DNA of 64,000 bases, from assembly GCF_012933545.1 (NCBI RefSeq), contig NZ_JAADJU010000007.1, positions 62,001 to 126,000 on the forward strand. The letters run 5' to 3'. The stretch is from Rouxiella aceris (GTDB lineage Bacteria; Pseudomonadota; Gammaproteobacteria; Enterobacterales; Enterobacteriaceae). Positions within the stretch are counted from its first letter, which is position 1, and every line of letters starts with the position of its first letter. Below the pieces are notes generated by a model. It did no database searches. It worked only from the letters and a program-made list of their open reading frames with translations, and was not told where the DNA came from. The translations under genes were made by a program, and so were the position numbers. Of this stretch, positions 7,868 through 16,575 are shown piece by piece.

Positions 7868-8701
7868 ATGAGCAATGACTGGATCGATGTTCGCCATTCG
7901 GCGAAATACCAGATCGAAACCATTCAGGCGCATTTTGAAGGTCATGCCTATGATGCCCACTGGCACGACAGTTACCTGGTAGGCTTGACGCGGCAGGGAA
8001 CGCAGCAGTTTCACTGTCGACGCCACAAAATAACCAGTCAGCCAGGTGATATTTTTTTGCTGGAACCTGGCGAAATTCACGATGGCGATGCGCCAACCGC
8101 CGGCGGTTTTACCTATCAAACCTTCTATCTGAGTCCGGCCTGGCTGGATAGCCAGATGCGTCAGCTGTTTCACGACACGCCAAGTAGTTATCAACTGTCA
8201 TTTGCCAAAACCCTGAATAACGATCGCCCGCTTGCCAGGCAAATTGCCAATGCTTTTCAGTCTGTGCATTTTGGCGAATTGACGATGGTACAGCAGAGCG
8301 CGCTGGATAACCTGTTGGCCAGCCTGGCCGTACATAGCCATTGGCGTGCCCGGGTGGATAATGCCCGCTTGCCTTTGGCCAGCGCTCATCGGGCGCGTGA
8401 GGTGATCCATAGCCAGTTTAATGAAGATCTCTCATTACAGGATCTGGCCAACGCGGTGCAAACCGATCGCTTTAGCCTGACCCGGGCGTTTAAAAAAGCC
8501 TTCGGTATCGCGCCCCATGCCTATTTAATCCAATTGCGTCTGGCGCAAGCGCGTATTCGTCTTGCCCATGGCGAGCGTCCTGCACAGGTTGCCGCCGAGC
8601 TGGGTTTTGCCGACCAGAGCCATCTCGGGCGCTGGTTTCGTCGCGCTTATCGTTTATCCCCGGCACAATATCGGCAAATCTGCACAAATCTTCCAGACTG
8701 A
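7868..8701 (+). CDS. AraC-family regulator with N-terminal cupin sensor
   Basis: A 277-residue regulator. Residues about 10-95 are an AraC cupin with the conserved HWHDSYLVGLTRQG and PGDIFLLEPGEIHDG motifs. Two helix-turn-helix units fill residues about 175-275 (DLSLQDLANAVQTDRFSLTR and PAQVAAELGFADQSHLGRWF). Its partner is probably the DUF2000 gene 55 bases downstream on the same strand. The ligand is unknown. Confidence 0.87.
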   Translation: MSNDWIDVRHSAKYQIETIQAHFEGHAYDAHWHDSYLVGLTRQGTQQFHCRRHKITSQPGDIFLLEPGEIHDGDAPTAGGFTYQTFYLSPAWLDSQMRQLFHDTPSSYQLSFAKTLNNDRPLARQIANAFQSVHFGELTMVQQSALDNLLASLAVHSHWRARVDNARLPLASAHRAREVIHSQFNEDLSLQDLANAVQTDRFSLTRAFKKAFGIAPHAYLIQLRLAQARIRLAHGERPAQVAAELGFADQSHLGRWFRRAYRLSPAQYRQICTNLPD

Positions 8702-8756
8702 GCGCTGCCCTTCACTGACAATCAGCTTTTATCCCGTTAAATGGAGTCCTGCTGCT

Positions 8757-9194
8757 ATGTCAGTTTCACCTGCAATTATCGCAACACAATTACCCGACCG
8801 TATTGTCATTGTGCTTAATCAGCATTTGCCCGCCGGCAAGGCCGCCAACGCCGCTGCGGTATTGGCCATGACCTTGGGTCAGCGCCACCCGGATCTGATT
8901 GGTGAGCCGTTGCAAGATGCCGACGGGCAACGCTACCCTGGGCTGATCCCTTTAGGTATCAGTGTGCTCAGCGCAGCGGATGAGGATCTGAAACTCCTGC
9001 TACGGCAAGGTGCCGAACGCGGCTGCGATATCACTATCTTTCCGGTTGACGGGCAACAGACCACTAATTATGCCGATTTTCGTCAGGCAGTCGCTACCCA
9101 GTCAGAGCAACAGCTGCAATTGCTGGGCATTGCCGTGGCGGGGGAGAAGAAGACGGTAAGAAAACTGGTGGCCAGTCTTAAGCTTTTTGCCTGA
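8757..9194 (+). CDS. DUF2000 family protein
   Basis: A 145-residue protein resembling the DUF2000 family, small soluble proteins with a peptidyl-tRNA-hydrolase-like fold and no assigned reaction. DRIVIVLNQHLPAGKAANAAAVLAMTLG at the start and GEKKTVRKLVASLKLFA at the end are the recognisable parts. The ATG at 8757 is chosen because GGAG lies at 8743-8746 and the family N-terminus begins there; an upstream extension would overlap the AraC gene. It follows the AraC regulator in one unit and ends at a strong terminator. Its function is unknown. Confidence 0.72.
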   Translation: MSVSPAIIATQLPDRIVIVLNQHLPAGKAANAAAVLAMTLGQRHPDLIGEPLQDADGQRYPGLIPLGISVLSAADEDLKLLLRQGAERGCDITIFPVDGQQTTNYADFRQAVATQSEQQLQLLGIAVAGEKKTVRKLVASLKLFA

Positions 9195-9213
9195 TACCGG
9201 CAAAGGAACGCTG

Positions 9214-9245
9214 ACCTCCCCAAGAGAATTGGGGAGGTTTTGCTT
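9214..9245 (+). terminator. Intrinsic terminator after the DUF2000 gene
   Basis: ACCTCCCC (9214-9221) and GGGGAGGT (9231-9238) pair perfectly over 8 bp around a 9-base loop, followed by TTTGCTT. The next 250 bases are the ansP leader, with one small stem near 9359-9373 (GTGTT/AACAC) and no gene. Confidence 0.8.
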
Positions 9246-9497
9246 AATTATTAGCCTAATTGGCAAGATATTGTACTGATAAGGGGAGGGAGAGCGATTT
9301 AAAATGAGGTTTTTTTTGCCAGGCTCCAAGAGAATAGGGTAGCATCTTTCGCCGTTAGCGGTGTTAACCAACACTAAACGCCAGACAGGTTAAAAATAAT
9401 ACAGTGACGAAAAGTCACGAAAGGCATCGGCAGTTGCAATCGTTTGCTTGTATTGGACGTCGAATGCGAAAGATTTCTTTTGGAGAACAGGAACGAA

Positions 9498-10967
9498 ATG
9501 AAACGACATAAAAAAACTGCGGAAGAACAGCACGCAGCGAAACGGCGTTGGCTGGATTCTCACGAAGACGGTTATCACAAAAGCATGGGCAATCGCCAGG
9601 TTCAGATGATTGCCATCGGCGGGTCTATCGGTACCGGTCTGTTTTTGGGTGCCGGGGCACGTCTGCAAATGGCTGGGCCGGCATTGGCCCTGGTCTATCT
9701 GGTTTGCGGCATTTTCTCTTTCTTTATCCTTCGCGCATTGGGTGAACTGGTTCTGCACCGTCCAACCAGCGGCAGCTTTGTCTCTTACGCTCGCGAATTC
9801 CTCGGTGAGAAAGCGTCTTATGTTGCCGGTTGGATGTATTTTCTTAACTGGGCAATGACCGGTATTGTCGATATCACTGCCGTAGCGCTGTATATGCACT
9901 ACTGGGGTACGTTCGGCGATGTGCCACAGTGGATGTTCGCCCTCGGTGCTTTGGCGATTGTCGCGACCATGAATATGATCGGCGTGAAATGGTTTGCCGA
10001 AATGGAGTTCTGGTTTGCGCTGATCAAAGTTGCCGCCATTGCCATTTTCCTGATTGTCGGTGTGATATTCCTTGGCACCGGCAAAGAGCTGGCGGGTAAC
10101 CCGACCGGTTTACATCTGATCACCGATAATGGCGGTATCTTCCCGCACGGTTTGCTGCCTGCCCTGGTACTGGTGCAAGGGGTAGTCTTTGCCTTTGCCG
10201 CCATTGAGCTGGTGGGTACTGCCGCAGGCGAAACCAAAGAACCGGAGAAAGTGCTGCCTAAAGCCATTAACAGCGTTATCTGGCGTATTGGCCTGTTCTA
10301 TGTCGGCTCTGTGGTACTGCTGGTGCTGTTGCTGCCATGGAATGCCTATCAGGCGGGGCAGAGCCCGTTTGTAACCTTCTTTAGCAAGCTGGGTGTGCCT
10401 TATATCGGTACCATTATGAATATCGTGGTGCTTTCTGCTGCCTTGTCGAGCCTGAACTCGGGCCTCTATTCTACCGGCCGTATCCTGCGCTCGCTGTCCA
10501 TGGGCGGTTCAGCTCCTAAATTTATGTCAAAAATGAGCGCGCAGCAGGTGCCTTACGCCGGCATCCTGGTTACCGTCGGTATCTATATCATCGGTGTGGT
10601 GCTCAACTATTATGTCCCATCACAGGTGTTTGAAATTGTACTGAATATCGCCTCGCTGGGTATTCTTACCTCCTGGGGCTTTATTGTGGTTTGCCAGATG
10701 AAGCTGCGCAAGGCAATCAAGGAAGGCAAAGCGAAACCTGTCTCCTTTAAAATGCCGGGTGCCCCGTTCACTTCCTGGCTGACGTTGCTGTTTTTGTTTA
10801 GCGTGTTGGTGCTGATGGCCTTTGATTTCCCGAATGGCACCTATACCGTGGCTACCATTCCGGTGCTGGTCATTTTACTGATGCTGGGTTGGTTTGGTCT
10901 GCGTAAACGGGCAGAGGAAGTGAATGCCCTGAAAGCGGAACACGAAGAGAATTTTATCGGTAAGTAA
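9498..10967 (+). CDS. ansP: L-asparagine permease
   Basis: A 489-residue amino acid/polyamine/organocation permease with about 12 membrane segments that imports L-asparagine. The run MGNRQVQMIAIGG, the glycine-rich IGTGLFLGAGARLQMAGP and the ASLGI/SWGF C-terminal part match E. coli AnsP (499 residues) rather than CycA. The ATG at 9498 follows AGGA by 5 bases and gives the AnsP-like start MKRHKKTAEE; an upstream TTG frame is not supported. The gene is monocistronic, and its terminator has been split into two copies by the 121-bp element. Confidence 0.9.
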   Translation: MKRHKKTAEEQHAAKRRWLDSHEDGYHKSMGNRQVQMIAIGGSIGTGLFLGAGARLQMAGPALALVYLVCGIFSFFILRALGELVLHRPTSGSFVSYAREFLGEKASYVAGWMYFLNWAMTGIVDITAVALYMHYWGTFGDVPQWMFALGALAIVATMNMIGVKWFAEMEFWFALIKVAAIAIFLIVGVIFLGTGKELAGNPTGLHLITDNGGIFPHGLLPALVLVQGVVFAFAAIELVGTAAGETKEPEKVLPKAINSVIWRIGLFYVGSVVLLVLLLPWNAYQAGQSPFVTFFSKLGVPYIGTIMNIVVLSAALSSLNSGLYSTGRILRSLSMGGSAPKFMSKMSAQQVPYAGILVTVGIYIIGVVLNYYVPSQVFEIVLNIASLGILTSWGFIVVCQMKLRKAIKEGKAKPVSFKMPGAPFTSWLTLLFLFSVLVLMAFDFPNGTYTVATIPVLVILLMLGWFGLRKRAEEVNALKAEHEENFIGK

Positions 10968-10982
10968 TCTTTGCCTGTAATA

Positions 10983-11017
10983 TTTGACCGGCCTCCTGGT
11001 AACAGGGGCCGGTCAAA
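10983..11017. terminator. ansP terminator hairpin, first (left) copy
   Basis: An 11-bp perfect stem, TTTGACCGGCC (10983-10993) with GGCCGGTCAAA (11007-11017); the loop contains CCTG-GTAA-CAGG. It has no T-run in the ansP direction. The inner 20 or so bases are repeated at 11148-11169 on the other side of the 121-bp element. Confidence 0.6.
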
Positions 11018-11018
11018 C

Positions 11019-11139
11019 TGCTGACAAAGTCCGTTATTAGGGAGAGTGCACCGTTGGGGTCGTAGCGGGCTTGCCCGCCGGAGCGCCCCTAGGTGTGCTA
11101 TGCCCGGGTATCTCGATCATCAAGACGACTTTGTCATCA
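11019..11139. mobile_element. 121-bp intergenic element, copy A, with terminal inverted repeats
   Basis: The ends TGCTGACAAAGTC (11019-11031) and GACTTTGTCATCA (11127-11139) are 13-bp inverted repeats with one mismatch. The interior holds a GC-rich hairpin, GCGGGC-TT-GCCCGC, and no plausible gene. Copy B at 22575-22695 has the same length and differs at only four positions. The element lies between two copies of the ansP terminator. The size, inverted ends and lack of coding capacity fit a non-autonomous (MITE-like) element; no transposase is in the window. Confidence 0.75.
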
Positions 11140-11144
11140 AACGC

Positions 11145-11177
11145 AACGGCCTCCTGGTAACAGGGGGCCGTTTTTTA
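11145..11177 (+). terminator. ansP terminator hairpin, second (right) copy, with T-run
   Basis: AACGGCC (11145-11151) pairs with GGCCGTT (11166-11172), and the inner CCTGGTAACAGG stem is the same as in the left copy. Six T residues (11171-11176) follow, so this is the copy that works as a terminator for ansP. Confidence 0.75.
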
Positions 11178-11189
11178 TTGCGCGCAACT

Positions 11190-11888
11190 TTAGGCTTTGG
11201 CACCCAGCGTAAAGCTGAATTCACTCAGTCCGGCAATACCACCGGTGATCACATCCCCCGGATTGATCGCCCCGACACCCGCCGGTGTTCCGGTATAGAT
11301 CAGATCGCCGGGTTTCAGTTCGATAGCCTGGGACAGATGGCTGATTACCTCGGCGACCTGCCAGATCTGATCGGATAAATCACCGCGCTGACGGGCTTCA
11401 CCATTGACGTCGAGCCAGATTTTACCTTTTGCCGGATGACCGATTTGGCTGACCGGCAACAGGGGATTGGCCGGGGCAGAATCATCAAAGCCTTTGGCAA
11501 AATCCCAGGGACGACCCAATTTTTTTGCTGCGGCCTGCAAATCACGACGGGTTAAATCGACACCCACGGTGTAACCCCAGACATGCTCCAGCGCTTGTTC
11601 AGCGGCGATATTTTTGCCCCCTTTGGCGATGGCCACCACCAGTTCCACTTCATAGTGCAGGTCAGCGGTCAAGGTAGGGTAAGGCACCACACCGCTGGCG
11701 GGGATCACCGCGTCTGCCGGCTTGGAGAAAAAGAATGGCGGTTCGCGATCGGGATCGTGGCCCATTTCACGGGCATGTTCAGAATAATTACGGCCTACGC
11801 AATAAACGCGACGCAGTGGGAAACGGGCCTGTTGACCGGCAATGGCCAGCGAAGGCGCGGCCGGTGCGGGAATAACGAATTCAGTCAT
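11190..11888 (-). CDS. Fumarylacetoacetate hydrolase-family protein, probable fumarylpyruvate hydrolase
   Basis: A 232-residue FAH-fold enzyme. CVGRNYSEHAREMG, the metal-binding HYEVELVV and DLTRRDLQ, and TGTPAGVGAINPGD are the family motifs, so the metal site (two Glu and one Asp) is intact. It resembles fumarylpyruvate hydrolases of gentisate breakdown and E. coli YcgM, but no other ring-cleavage gene is nearby, so the substrate is uncertain. The ATG at 11888 is chosen because the conserved part starts there. The AraC gene lies upstream on the same strand. Confidence 0.82.
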   Translation of the reverse strand: MTEFVIPAPAAPSLAIAGQQARFPLRRVYCVGRNYSEHAREMGHDPDREPPFFFSKPADAVIPASGVVPYPTLTADLHYEVELVVAIAKGGKNIAAEQALEHVWGYTVGVDLTRRDLQAAAKKLGRPWDFAKGFDDSAPANPLLPVSQIGHPAKGKIWLDVNGEARQRGDLSDQIWQVAEVISHLSQAIELKPGDLIYTGTPAGVGAINPGDVITGGIAGLSEFSFTLGAKA

Positions 11889-12061
11889 ATTCACTCTGCC
11901 ATGGGTTGATTTAAAAAACGGAGGTGCCTGTCTCGATGCTACTCGAATGACTGCGGATATCAAATACCCTCCCTCCTCACTGCTATTCAGTGTGGCAGAG
12001 CCGCGCGGTTTTGGGTTTGGACAAAACCACGCAGTTTCTGGATAAAACCCTTTTCTGCCTG

Positions 12062-12967
12062 TTATTCAGCCCGCTGCTCACGACGATACTGGCCCGGCGG
12101 CATACCGTAGGTTTGGCGAAAGCGCCGTGAAAAATAGGCATCATCGGTATAGCCGCAGCTGCGCGCGACGCTGGCAATGCTGTCGCCGGTATTAAGCAAG
12201 CGGGTACAGGCCAGGCGCATACGGCGCTCAAGTACCAGCTCCGAAAAGCTTTTGCCGACCGATTTGCGCAGCAGATGGCTAAGATAATTCGGTGACAGAA
12301 AGGTAGCGGCAGCAGTATCGGTCAGATTGAGGTCGGGGCTGGCCAGGTGCTTGCGGATATAGCGCAGCGTACGCTGTAATGCCGCCTGCTGGCCGCGTTT
12401 TTCGGCGCGGTTGGTGACCATTTCACTCAGCGGTTGCTGATAGCGCTGGCATACCAGGCCAAAAAGTTGCAGCAACAAGCCGCGTAACTGCAGCTCGACA
12501 CCAAATTCCCGTTGCCGATCGACCTGATGCATTTGCGCCAGCAGCGCTTTGACCTGAGCAAAATCCTGGTTATCCAGCCGGAAATCGATAAACTCCTGAA
12601 AGCGAAACAGCGCCAGTTCCGGAGCAACATCCAGCGGGACATCATCGAGATCCAAAGCATCATAGGGCAGATGACGCAGCAAAAAACCGCTGGAGAAATT
12701 GATCACCATAAAGCGGCCTTGTGGCGGGTGGGGAATAAAGTGCAGGCGGTGGGGCTGAATAAAGGCCAGCGTCTGGCAAGCAAAAGGTCGCACCGCACCG
12801 CCAATATGCTGCACGGTATCGCCACCAAAATTGATTTGCACCTGAAAATAGTCGTGGCGGTGGGGCTGCATCAACGCCGGGCGCTCCGACTGATCGCGGA
12901 TATAAAAATCCGCCCGGTCGCTGCGTTGGTGCATGGCATAAGTCACATTGGCCGAGGATGCGGGCAT
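12062..12967 (-). CDS. AraC-family transcriptional regulator
   Basis: A 301-residue AraC protein with an N-terminal cupin (QPHRHDYFQVQINFGG, about residues 35-50) and a C-terminal double helix-turn-helix (LTDTAAATFLSPNYLSHLLR and SIASVARSCGYTDDAYFSRRF). It lies upstream of and on the same strand as the FAH-family gene, 173 bases away, and may control it. AGGCGC lies about 9 bases before the start. The effector is not readable. Confidence 0.85.
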   Translation of the reverse strand: MPASSANVTYAMHQRSDRADFYIRDQSERPALMQPHRHDYFQVQINFGGDTVQHIGGAVRPFACQTLAFIQPHRLHFIPHPPQGRFMVINFSSGFLLRHLPYDALDLDDVPLDVAPELALFRFQEFIDFRLDNQDFAQVKALLAQMHQVDRQREFGVELQLRGLLLQLFGLVCQRYQQPLSEMVTNRAEKRGQQAALQRTLRYIRKHLASPDLNLTDTAAATFLSPNYLSHLLRKSVGKSFSELVLERRMRLACTRLLNTGDSIASVARSCGYTDDAYFSRRFRQTYGMPPGQYRREQRAE

Positions 12968-13132
12968 GGATCTGCGCCTGAAATAGAGTTAATGAATTGT
13001 TATTGTTCCAAAGCCTTGCCCACAAGGCCAGCACTATTCACCAATTTGTTATAAATACCTGTGTTCAGGTAAATCATTTTGCGCCGGGAAATCCCATACA
13101 CCATGAAATGTTTATCATCTAAAAAATTTATC

Positions 13133-14329
13133 TCACTCATTTTCGGTGGGTTTTTCATAGTGTTCACTGTTTTGTTTAGAAAAAAATAACATATAGACAA
13201 AGGTCATCAGTAATAAAAATAAAATAATACTGGTTAGTTGAAAAGTAATGTTAAGTGAGTACGCGCTGGCAATATAACCGCCCATAAGCGGCATAGTTAC
13301 AGCCACCACTGAAGACAGCATCTGTATCATTCCGGTAGCTTTTCCTACATTCTGATACCCGATAATTTGACGAACGCCAAATCTTATGGCAAAGAATGTG
13401 ATACCAGATGACATTCCTACCATAATAACTCCACCGTAGTATATAAAAATAGAGGTTAATTCGTGCTTTATAAAACCGAATATAAAGAATGCGAATGTGT
13501 TTATCATCATTGAAGTCATCAGTATTGCAACCGGTCGTAAGGTTGTATTTAATATTGAAGCGATTTTTGTTCCAATAACTCCACCTACACCCAGTAAGGA
13601 AATAATCATCCCAATACTGTTTTCGCTCTCACCCGCAGCTTTAAAAAACAGGCCAAGCATATCATTGCTCAGAAAGAATGCAAAATTAGCAATGGTATAG
13701 CCTGCCACTAAATAAAAGAGATCTTTATGCTTCTTTATCTCAAGGATAAATGAGTAATGCTCTTCCGATTTTTCAACCAATTCAGTCTTCTGAATGAGTG
13801 AATTACCTTGTAACTTGAGACTTATCTGTGAGGTGGTGAGACTGATAAGGTTTAGTGCGGAAGAGAAAATAATTATCATCCAAATTCCTGATAAATCATA
13901 AAGATATATAACGGCAATCGGCGCGAGCACTCTGCTGAAATTAATTAAATAACCATAAATTTCGAAAAACCTTTTTGAATCCTCATCATTTTCATTAAGT
14001 TTGACGTTTGATATGTTTAAGCCGCATCTTGACCATGTTTTAATAAAAGCGATTGCGAATAAACCATATACATTTCCAGTGAGAATGAATATTGGCGTGG
14101 TTATAGTGTTTATTCCAAACAAGAATGTTCGCCATTGATATAATTTCCCACTATCAAATATTTTGCCAAAAAAGTGACTTGAAAATAAAAATGGTAAGGC
14201 AAAGCAAGCTCCTATCCCACCCATCTCAGAGGGGGTTGCATTATACATATATATTGCAACTATACTTACAAGAGCATAGTCAAGATATGTGTCGAGCTCA
14301 TTGGTTGCCAGGCTAATATATTTTATCAT
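13133..14329 (-). CDS. MFS transporter, AT-rich orphan
   Basis: A 398-residue hydrophobic protein with about 11-12 membrane segments and a charged central loop (about 185-205), as in major facilitators. I do not recognise a subfamily; conserved signatures are weak, with only SSHFFGKIFDSGK in the first cytoplasmic loop. The ATG at 14329 follows AGGAAGA at normal spacing, better than a TTG nine codons upstream. The coding sequence is clearly more AT-rich than its neighbours on both sides and has no partner gene, suggesting recent acquisition. The substrate is unknown. Confidence 0.7.
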   Translation of the reverse strand: MIKYISLATNELDTYLDYALVSIVAIYMYNATPSEMGGIGACFALPFLFSSHFFGKIFDSGKLYQWRTFLFGINTITTPIFILTGNVYGLFAIAFIKTWSRCGLNISNVKLNENDEDSKRFFEIYGYLINFSRVLAPIAVIYLYDLSGIWMIIIFSSALNLISLTTSQISLKLQGNSLIQKTELVEKSEEHYSFILEIKKHKDLFYLVAGYTIANFAFFLSNDMLGLFFKAAGESENSIGMIISLLGVGGVIGTKIASILNTTLRPVAILMTSMMINTFAFFIFGFIKHELTSIFIYYGGVIMVGMSSGITFFAIRFGVRQIIGYQNVGKATGMIQMLSSVVAVTMPLMGGYIASAYSLNITFQLTSIILFLLLMTFVYMLFFSKQNSEHYEKPTENE

Positions 14330-14688
14330 AATAATTCTTCCTGAATTACTTATCAAACAGCCGGTGGTTGATACTCCATAAATCCTCCTGATTGAATAGT
14401 TGGTATTTTTTATCTGCTGCCTTGCAAGGTGATTAAAACATAGCAGCAGTGTTGACCGCTGTAAAATATTTTTTATAATTACTGGTAAATGGTCAGTAGC
14501 ATGAACGTATATATATTCAGATGTTACATCCCTGGCCTTGTATTAGTTGCGGCAATTATTAATGTTGCTAATTATTGTTTTTGTATGCCATCTTATTATT
14601 AGCATCATCGGTAAGATGGCAGATTTAGTTATTTTACTATTAATCGACAAAAGTTTGTCGGGCTGTGAGGCAGCCTGTTATTGCCGCC
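14330..14688. other. Intergenic region without a recognised gene
   Basis: 359 AT-rich bases between the stop of the MocR-type gene and the start of the AT-rich MFS gene, which must contain the promoter of the MFS gene (leftward). No conserved frame, strong hairpin with T-run or repeat was seen. Composition matches the MFS gene, so the acquired segment may extend through it. Confidence 0.4.
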
Positions 14689-16107
14689 TTAACTGTTGGC
14701 CATTAACTGATGGATCAACTCTCCCATGCGTTTGATAGCCGGTTTATGAATTTGGCTATCAAGCTGGGCATAATTGAGGCGTAAACAGTTACGATACTTG
14801 CCCGAGGCAGAAAAAATCGAGCCCATGGCAATATGAATATTTTCCGGCTCCAGCAGACGGTTAAGGCGCTGGGTATCCATTTTTTCATCCAGTTCGACCC
14901 ACAGCATAAATCCACCCTGCGGACGACTAACGCGCACCCCGGCGGGAAAGTATTCCCTCACCCAGTCAGTGATCAGGCACAGGTTTTGCTGATACTGATA
15001 ACGCATGCGACGCAGATGGATCAGATAGTCCCCCTGACGGATAAAGTCGGCAATGGCCAGCTGCGGCAGGGTGGCGGTGGCACCGGTGCCGATATACTTC
15101 ATATGAATGGCGCGGTCGCGGTAACGTCCGGGGGCGATCCAGCCAATACGCAAGCCGGGGGCCAGCGTTTTGGAAAATGAGCTGCACAACAATACGCGGC
15201 CATCGTCATCAAAAGAGGTAATGGTTCTTGGTCGCGGATATTGATAGGCCAAATCGCCGTAAACGTCATCTTCGATAATGGCGATATCATAGGCCTGTGC
15301 CAGCCGCAGCAACGCGCGTTTGCGATCGTCAGGCATATTATAACCGAGCGGGTTATTACAGTTTGGCGTTAACTGTATGGCTTTGATCGGCCACTGTTCC
15401 AGTGCCATCTCCAGCGCCTCGAGACTGATACCTGTCACCGGGTCGGTGGGGATCTCCAGCGCCTTCATCCCAAAACCCTTCAGAGTTTGCATGGCGCCAT
15501 GAAAGCTCGGTGAGTCGACGGCGACAATATCTCCTACCTGACAGACCGAACGTATGGCAATAGACAGGGCTTCATGACAACCGGTGGTGATCACCAGATT
15601 CTCGGCACCCATATGGCTACCGCTGTCGATCATCAAGCGGGCAATTTGGTCACGCAGGATTTTTGAACCATCAATACTGTCATAGCCCAGGGTGCTGAGA
15701 TCCTGGCGCTGCGCCATTCTGGCCAATGCCCGTGTTAATGGTTTAAGACTGGCCGGGCTAATATCGGGGGTGCCACCACCAAAAACTATCACTGCGGGGT
15801 TGATACGGCTGTTAATCAGTGCCAGCACCGGTTCCCACTGCGAGATATCTACCGGACGCTGTGGGGTGCGGCATACCGCGGGCAGCGCCGCCTGGGGTTT
15901 ACTGGCAGAGACAAAATAGCCGGATTTGGGGCGCGCCTCCACCAACAATCGATCTTCCAATACGCGATAGGCTTGCTGGACGGTACTGACGCTAACGCCA
16001 TGTTCACTGCTTAGCATTCTTACCGAAGGTAAACGCTGGCCGACAGGGTATAAACCCTGCTCAATACGACCACCAAGGATATTGGCCAACTGTTCATAAC
16101 GATTCAT
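14689..16107 (-). CDS. MocR-type regulator: GntR DNA-binding domain fused to PLP aminotransferase fold
   Basis: A 472-residue MocR/GabR-class protein. Residues about 5-70 are a GntR winged helix (LPSVRMLSSEHGVSVSTVQQAY). Residues about 105-470 are a fold-type I aminotransferase domain with TTGCHEALSIA, NPLGY, the EDDVYGDLAY loop and the PLP lysine in SSFSKTLAPGLRIG. It resembles E. coli YdcR. Such proteins use bound pyridoxal phosphate to sense an amino compound. The ATG at 16107 follows AGGT by 6 bases. It is divergent from the DUF1127 gene, with repeated sites between. Confidence 0.87.
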   Translation of the reverse strand: MNRYEQLANILGGRIEQGLYPVGQRLPSVRMLSSEHGVSVSTVQQAYRVLEDRLLVEARPKSGYFVSASKPQAALPAVCRTPQRPVDISQWEPVLALINSRINPAVIVFGGGTPDISPASLKPLTRALARMAQRQDLSTLGYDSIDGSKILRDQIARLMIDSGSHMGAENLVITTGCHEALSIAIRSVCQVGDIVAVDSPSFHGAMQTLKGFGMKALEIPTDPVTGISLEALEMALEQWPIKAIQLTPNCNNPLGYNMPDDRKRALLRLAQAYDIAIIEDDVYGDLAYQYPRPRTITSFDDDGRVLLCSSFSKTLAPGLRIGWIAPGRYRDRAIHMKYIGTGATATLPQLAIADFIRQGDYLIHLRRMRYQYQQNLCLITDWVREYFPAGVRVSRPQGGFMLWVELDEKMDTQRLNRLLEPENIHIAMGSIFSASGKYRNCLRLNYAQLDSQIHKPAIKRMGELIHQLMANS

Positions 16108-16124
16108 TTTTTTACCTATCACCG

Positions 16125-16206
16125 ATACAGATGCCGTTAATTTACCCTTAAATCTGTACTTATGGCTATATCTGTATGCTTTAAATAATCAATGACTGAA
16201 TCTGTA
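16125..16206. promoter_or_regulatory. Repeated ATCTGTA sites between the MocR and DUF1127 genes
   Basis: ATCTGTA occurs in direct orientation at 16152-16158, 16170-16176 and 16200-16206, and its inverse (TACAGAT) at 16126-16132. Start-to-start spacings of the direct copies are 18 and 30 bases. MocR regulators commonly bind short direct repeats between themselves and a divergent target, so these are probable binding sites. Confidence 0.5.
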
Positions 16207-16260
16207 CTGTTTTTGGTAATTATCTCATCCTGTAGCTCACGGGTTAAAGGAGAGTTCATC

Positions 16261-16521
16261 ATGAAAAGAATCAGCGAAAGCGAACAATTTACCGGCTATC
16301 TGCCGTCTGCTGTAGCGGCGCAATGCAATGGCGGGGAAGCGCCACAACTCACAGTGGAACCTTTGCTTCCGCCGCCAGCAACCATCAACTGGAAACGTAG
16401 CGCCATTGCTATGTTTCAGCACTGGTGGCAGCGCCGGAAAACCGTGAAAATTTTGCGTGCATTAAACAGCGATCAGCTCAAAGATATCGGACTGTCCCGC
16501 AACGATATCGATAAGCTGTAA
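16261..16521 (+). CDS. DUF1127 small protein, YjiS-like
   Basis: An 86-residue protein. The last 37 residues (about 50-86) form a DUF1127 domain, a basic, Arg/Lys-rich helical unit ending LKDIGLSRNDIDKL; the first half is low-complexity and Pro-rich. The ATG at 16261 follows AAAGGAG by 8 bases. It is divergent from the MocR regulator and likely controlled by it. DUF1127 proteins in other bacteria have been linked to RNA turnover and metabolism, but the role here is unknown. Confidence 0.75.
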   Translation: MKRISESEQFTGYLPSAVAAQCNGGEAPQLTVEPLLPPPATINWKRSAIAMFQHWWQRRKTVKILRALNSDQLKDIGLSRNDIDKL

Positions 16522-16575
16522 GCAGGGTGCGGACAATAAATAGCGAACGGGCGGTGGCAGCAGGGCGCGGCCGTC

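Noticed and set aside
8562-8756. 65-codon upstream extension of the DUF2000 gene
   Set aside because: It overlaps the 3' end of the AraC gene in another frame, and the family N-terminus and ribosome site point to 8757.
11069-11084. GCGGGCTTGCCCGC resembling Pseudomonas-type REP sequences
   Set aside because: It is only the inner hairpin of a larger 121-bp element with its own inverted ends; the rest does not look like a REP, and no other isolated copies were seen in the window.
11101-11150. Short reading frame MPGYLDHQDDFVIK shared by both copies of the 121-bp element
   Set aside because: It runs out of the element into different flanks and continues differently in each copy; there is no ribosome site. 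It is a by-product of the repeated DNA.
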